Origin: an uncultured Bacilli bacterium
Lineage (GTDB): Bacteria > Bacillota_I > Bacilli_A > RF39 > UBA660
Assembly (NCBI GenBank): GCA_934130005.1
Contig: CAKOXD010000002.1
Coordinates: 1 to 64,000 of the forward strand
Reading direction: 5' to 3'
DNA: 64,000 nucleotides
Shown piece by piece: positions 62,008 through 64,000 of this stretch (position 1 is its first letter; each line of letters begins with the position of its first letter). The notes under the pieces are model-generated. The model did not search any database, was not told where the DNA came from, and saw only the letters and a program-made list of their open reading frames with translations. The translations under genes were made by a program, and so were the position numbers.

Positions 62008-62355
62008 ACTTTTGGGATTAAAGAAAAGAGATAATATAAATGATATTATAATTGCTGATATTATACCAGTACTTGTAAGATCAAACATTCCAGATACAAG
62101 TCCTATAAATCCATATTCACCTGCTTTATCAAGTGCTCCATGTATAAGCAAATGTCCAAAGCTAGTTATTGGAACAAGAGCTCCTCCTCCAGCCCATAAT
62201 ACAAATTTATCATACAAACTAAATGTATCTAGAAATGCTCCCACTAACACAAATAAAGTTGTTACATGTCCTGCTGTAAATTTTGTATTATCTAAAATTA
62301 TTTGTCCTATTAAACAGATAAGTCCTGCAAATAAAAATGCGTTTAAATATATCAA
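62005..62355 (-). CDS. spoVAE: stage V sporulation protein AE (SpoVAE/SpoVAEb)
   Basis: Forespore inner-membrane protein of the dipicolinic-acid channel. 116 residues with four hydrophobic segments. Family phrases ICLIGQIILDNTKFTAGHV and GGALVPITSFGHLLIHGALDKAGEYG are plain. The start is TTG at 62355, read through the spoVAD stop (TTGA overlap) with GGAGGT upstream. It is the last gene of a minimal spoVAC-AD-AE set; SpoVAA, AB, AEa and AF are absent here. Confidence 0.95.
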   Translation of the reverse strand: MIYLNAFLFAGLICLIGQIILDNTKFTAGHVTTLFVLVGAFLDTFSLYDKFVLWAGGGALVPITSFGHLLIHGALDKAGEYGFIGLVSGMFDLTSTGIISAIIISFILSLFFNPKS

Positions 62356-63341
62356 TTTGATACCTCCAAACTAATAGCATGAGCTATACTTGGTATTGAT
62401 CTTTTTTCATTAACAGATGTTGTACTATGTAAAGCGCCTGTTGCAACTAATAATACTTTTGTTAATTTTTTCTTTTTCATTAAATCAAATATATATGAAT
62501 ATGTAACTAATGGTAGACAAGCTGGTCCACTTCCTCCTGAATATACTGGTTGTTTTTTTAAATCATATATCATACATGCTGAATCATCATAATTTTTCAA
62601 ATCAATATTATATTCTGTTTTCATATAATCTATTACAATTTCTTTACCATATATTCCTAAATCTCCACTTAAAATAAGGTCATAGTAATTAATATCTCTA
62701 TTTAAGTCTTTTAAATGTCTATTTACTGTATCTATAAAAGCTGGCGCCATAACTGCTCCCATTTGATATGCATCATTTATATTTACATCATTTACTATAC
62801 CTACAGTTGCACTTTCTACTTTTATTTGTGATTTTTCACGACTTAAATATGCTGATGCACCTCCTGTTGTAGTAAATGTTGTTGTTTTAGGTTTTGGTCC
62901 ACCATATTCTACTGGATATCTAAATTGTTTTTCTGCTGCATTATTATGTGATGATACAGAGCATATAGCATTGTTTATTTGAGAACTTTCTATCATATTT
63001 GAAGCTATTATAAGTCCTTCTACACTACTTGCACATGCATTATATATACCTAAATAAGGTATTTTTAAATTACTAGCAGCAAAATTTGAAGCTGTTATTT
63101 GATTTAAAAGATCTCCTGATATTAATAGATCTATATCAAATTTTGTTTTACCAACTTTATTTAATAATAAATTTACACTATCTTCTAATATTTTTGATTC
63201 AGCTTCTTCAAAGTTTTTTTTACCAAAATAAAAATCATTATAACTTTTATCAAAATAATCCTTTAATGGTCCTTTTTTTTCATATGGTCCTGTTATAGTT
63301 GATGTTTCATTTATATATACATTATCATATTTAAATGTCAT
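62352..63341 (-). CDS. spoVAD: stage V sporulation protein AD (SpoVAD)
   Basis: Thiolase-fold soluble protein that binds dipicolinic acid in the spore, 329 residues. Signatures: ESKILEDSVNLLL, IDLLISGDLLNQITASNFAAS, YLGIYNACASSVEGLIIASN (the thiolase-like Cys region) and SGDLGIYGKEI. The end SIPSIAHAISLEV is typical. The start overlaps the spoVAC stop (ATGA) with GGAGGT upstream, giving tight translational coupling. Confidence 0.96.
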   Translation of the reverse strand: MTFKYDNVYINETSTITGPYEKKGPLKDYFDKSYNDFYFGKKNFEEAESKILEDSVNLLLNKVGKTKFDIDLLISGDLLNQITASNFAASNLKIPYLGIYNACASSVEGLIIASNMIESSQINNAICSVSSHNNAAEKQFRYPVEYGGPKPKTTTFTTTGGASAYLSREKSQIKVESATVGIVNDVNINDAYQMGAVMAPAFIDTVNRHLKDLNRDINYYDLILSGDLGIYGKEIVIDYMKTEYNIDLKNYDDSACMIYDLKKQPVYSGGSGPACLPLVTYSYIFDLMKKKKLTKVLLVATGALHSTTSVNEKRSIPSIAHAISLEVSN

Positions 63342-63784
63342 ATATTACCTCCAAATATTAGTAATCTTATTATTCCAAATATATAAGCACTTACTACTCC
63401 AAATATTATTACAGATCCTGATAGTTTTAACATATTAGCTCCTATACCTGTTACTAATCCTTCTTTTTTATAATCTAGTGCAGCACTTTGCATAGCATGT
63501 GCAAATCCTGTTATAGGGACAAATAATCCTGCTTTAGCAAAATTAACCCATTTATCAAAGAATCCTAAGCATGTAAGTAAACATCCTATGAATATTAATG
63601 TTATTATCATGAATGTTCCTGCTTCTTTTGTTGAAATATTTAAATATGAAACATAGAAGTCAATTAAAAATTGTCCTATGATTCCCATAATTCCACCTAC
63701 TATAAAAGCAATTATTCCATTTTTTAATCTGTCTTCTTTTGGTGTATGTTTTTTTACTAATTCCTTATATTGTTTTATATCCAT
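63338..63784 (-). CDS. spoVAC: stage V sporulation protein AC (SpoVAC)
   Basis: Membrane component of the spore dipicolinic-acid channel; Bacillus SpoVAC acts as a mechanosensitive channel in germination. 148 residues. A soluble start (QYKELVKKHTPKEDRLKNG) leads to four helices: IIAFIVGGIMGIIGQFLIDF, IITLIFIGCLLTCLGFF, GLFVPITGFAHAMQS and LSGSVIIFGVVSAYIFGII. PITGFAHAM is the family signature. AGGTGATAAT precedes the ATG, with a sigma-G-type promoter upstream. Confidence 0.96.
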   Translation of the reverse strand: MDIKQYKELVKKHTPKEDRLKNGIIAFIVGGIMGIIGQFLIDFYVSYLNISTKEAGTFMIITLIFIGCLLTCLGFFDKWVNFAKAGLFVPITGFAHAMQSAALDYKKEGLVTGIGANMLKLSGSVIIFGVVSAYIFGIIRLLIFGGNI

Positions 63785-63799
63785 ATTATCACCTTTTTT

Positions 63800-63830
63800 T
63801 ATTATGAAAAAAAAGATAATTTTTTATACA
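63800..63830 (-). promoter_or_regulatory. sigma-G-type promoter of the spoVA operon
   Basis: Minus strand TGTATA (63825-63830), 18-nt spacer, CATAATA (63800-63806). It matches the sigma-G consensus TGNATA-N17-18-CATNNTA exactly. This agrees with sigma-G control of spoVA in Bacillus. Confidence 0.75.
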
Positions 63831-63853
63831 AAAAAAAGCAGATTTCTGCTTTA
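63831..63853 (-). terminator. terminator of the partial gene at the right edge
   Basis: AAAGCAG (63835-63841) and CTGCTTT (63846-63852) with a four-base loop, followed by T8 on the minus strand. Confidence 0.8.
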
Positions 63854-64000
63854 ATTATTTATTTTTTCTAATATAAAATATCTACAGTTATATGCACAAT
63901 CATTTTTTATATAATTTTCTACGTTATTATAATCATTTATTTTATTAAATTTTTGATTTTCTTTTTTACAAAATCCTTTTAATCTTAATTTTCCATATGA
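63851..64000 (-). CDS. partial hypothetical protein (C-terminal 49 aa)
   Basis: The open frame enters from the right edge with no start and ends with a TAA at 63851. The visible 49 residues read SYGKLRLKGFCKK, then QKFNKINDYN, a CAYNC pair and FILEKINN. Lys/Asn/Tyr-rich, no hydrophobic helix. The C-x3-C and a third Cys upstream hint at a metal site. I do not recognise it. The terminator right after its stop codon supports that it is a real gene. Confidence 0.6.
   Translation of the reverse strand, partial: SYGKLRLKGFCKKENQKFNKINDYNNVENYIKNDCAYNCRYFILEKINN

Overview
The window is very AT-rich DNA (about a quarter G+C by eye) from a Gram-positive, endospore-forming member of the Bacillota. Most genes lie on the minus strand. 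Evidence for spores: a spoVACDE operon behind a sigma-G-type promoter, two alpha/beta small acid-soluble spore protein genes and a DUF421 (YetF-like) gene. Evidence for a Gram-positive wall: SepF and DivIVA, a teichoic-acid gene group, an LtaS-type synthase and T-box leaders. Dimeric GlyRS and type-2 IleRS suggest a Bacilli-like or Mollicutes-neighbouring gut lineage, but I cannot name the taxon. No rRNA, tRNA, CRISPR array or insertion sequence was seen.

Layout. 1-9.6 kb: a division/translation block with sepF, divIVA, a large unknown repeat protein, T-box-controlled ileS, and T-box-controlled glyS behind an unknown gene. 9.6-15.8 kb: teichoic-acid genes with a CDP-glycerol synthase (tagD), three glycerophosphotransferase-family proteins (one fused to a GT4 glycosyltransferase) and an anchored beta-propeller protein. 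15.9-20.2 kb: a HerA-like ATPase, the ylxM/ftsY SRP group and small membrane proteins. 20.2-28.9 kb: a surface-polysaccharide cluster (flippase, five glycosyltransferases, polymerase, initiating sugar-phosphate transferase) with near-consensus promoters. 28.9-35.9 kb: a GtrA/GtrB-type three-component glycosylation operon with three multi-pass enzymes. 35.9-42.1 kb: two large prepilin-like surface genes around rpmF, yceD and tmcAL. 42.1-43.9 kb: SASP genes and thiI. 43.9-51.4 kb: a GT2-TPR protein, a holin/M23 endolysin pair, an ltaS operon and a NatAB-type exporter. 51.5-57 kb: an Rpn nuclease, DUF421, small surface-modification enzymes and a GH5 glycosidase. 57-64 kb: smc, a third prepilin-like protein and spoVAC-AD-AE.

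Strongest observations. (1) Ribosomal protein L32 starts with a nine-residue extension that aligns position by position with the Prp-cleaved leader of Firmicute L27 and would leave the normal AVP start of L32. (2) A prepilin-like surface gene is split from its C-terminal glycine-rich module by frame breaks at two poly-A tracts (A7 and A8), which suggests phase variation, a decaying gene or assembly error. (3) A holin and a signal-less M23 endolysin with cell-wall-binding repeats form a free-standing lysis cassette. (4) A 926-residue unknown protein sits between divIVA and ileS. (5) An unknown gene shares the short T-box leader of glyS.

Working together, most of the window builds and decorates the envelope: teichoic-acid precursor and polymer (tagD, TagF-like, LtaS), a lipid-linked polysaccharide (sugar transferase to flippase), glycosylation of surface polymers (GtrA/B, GT-C enzymes) and display of prepilin-like proteins.
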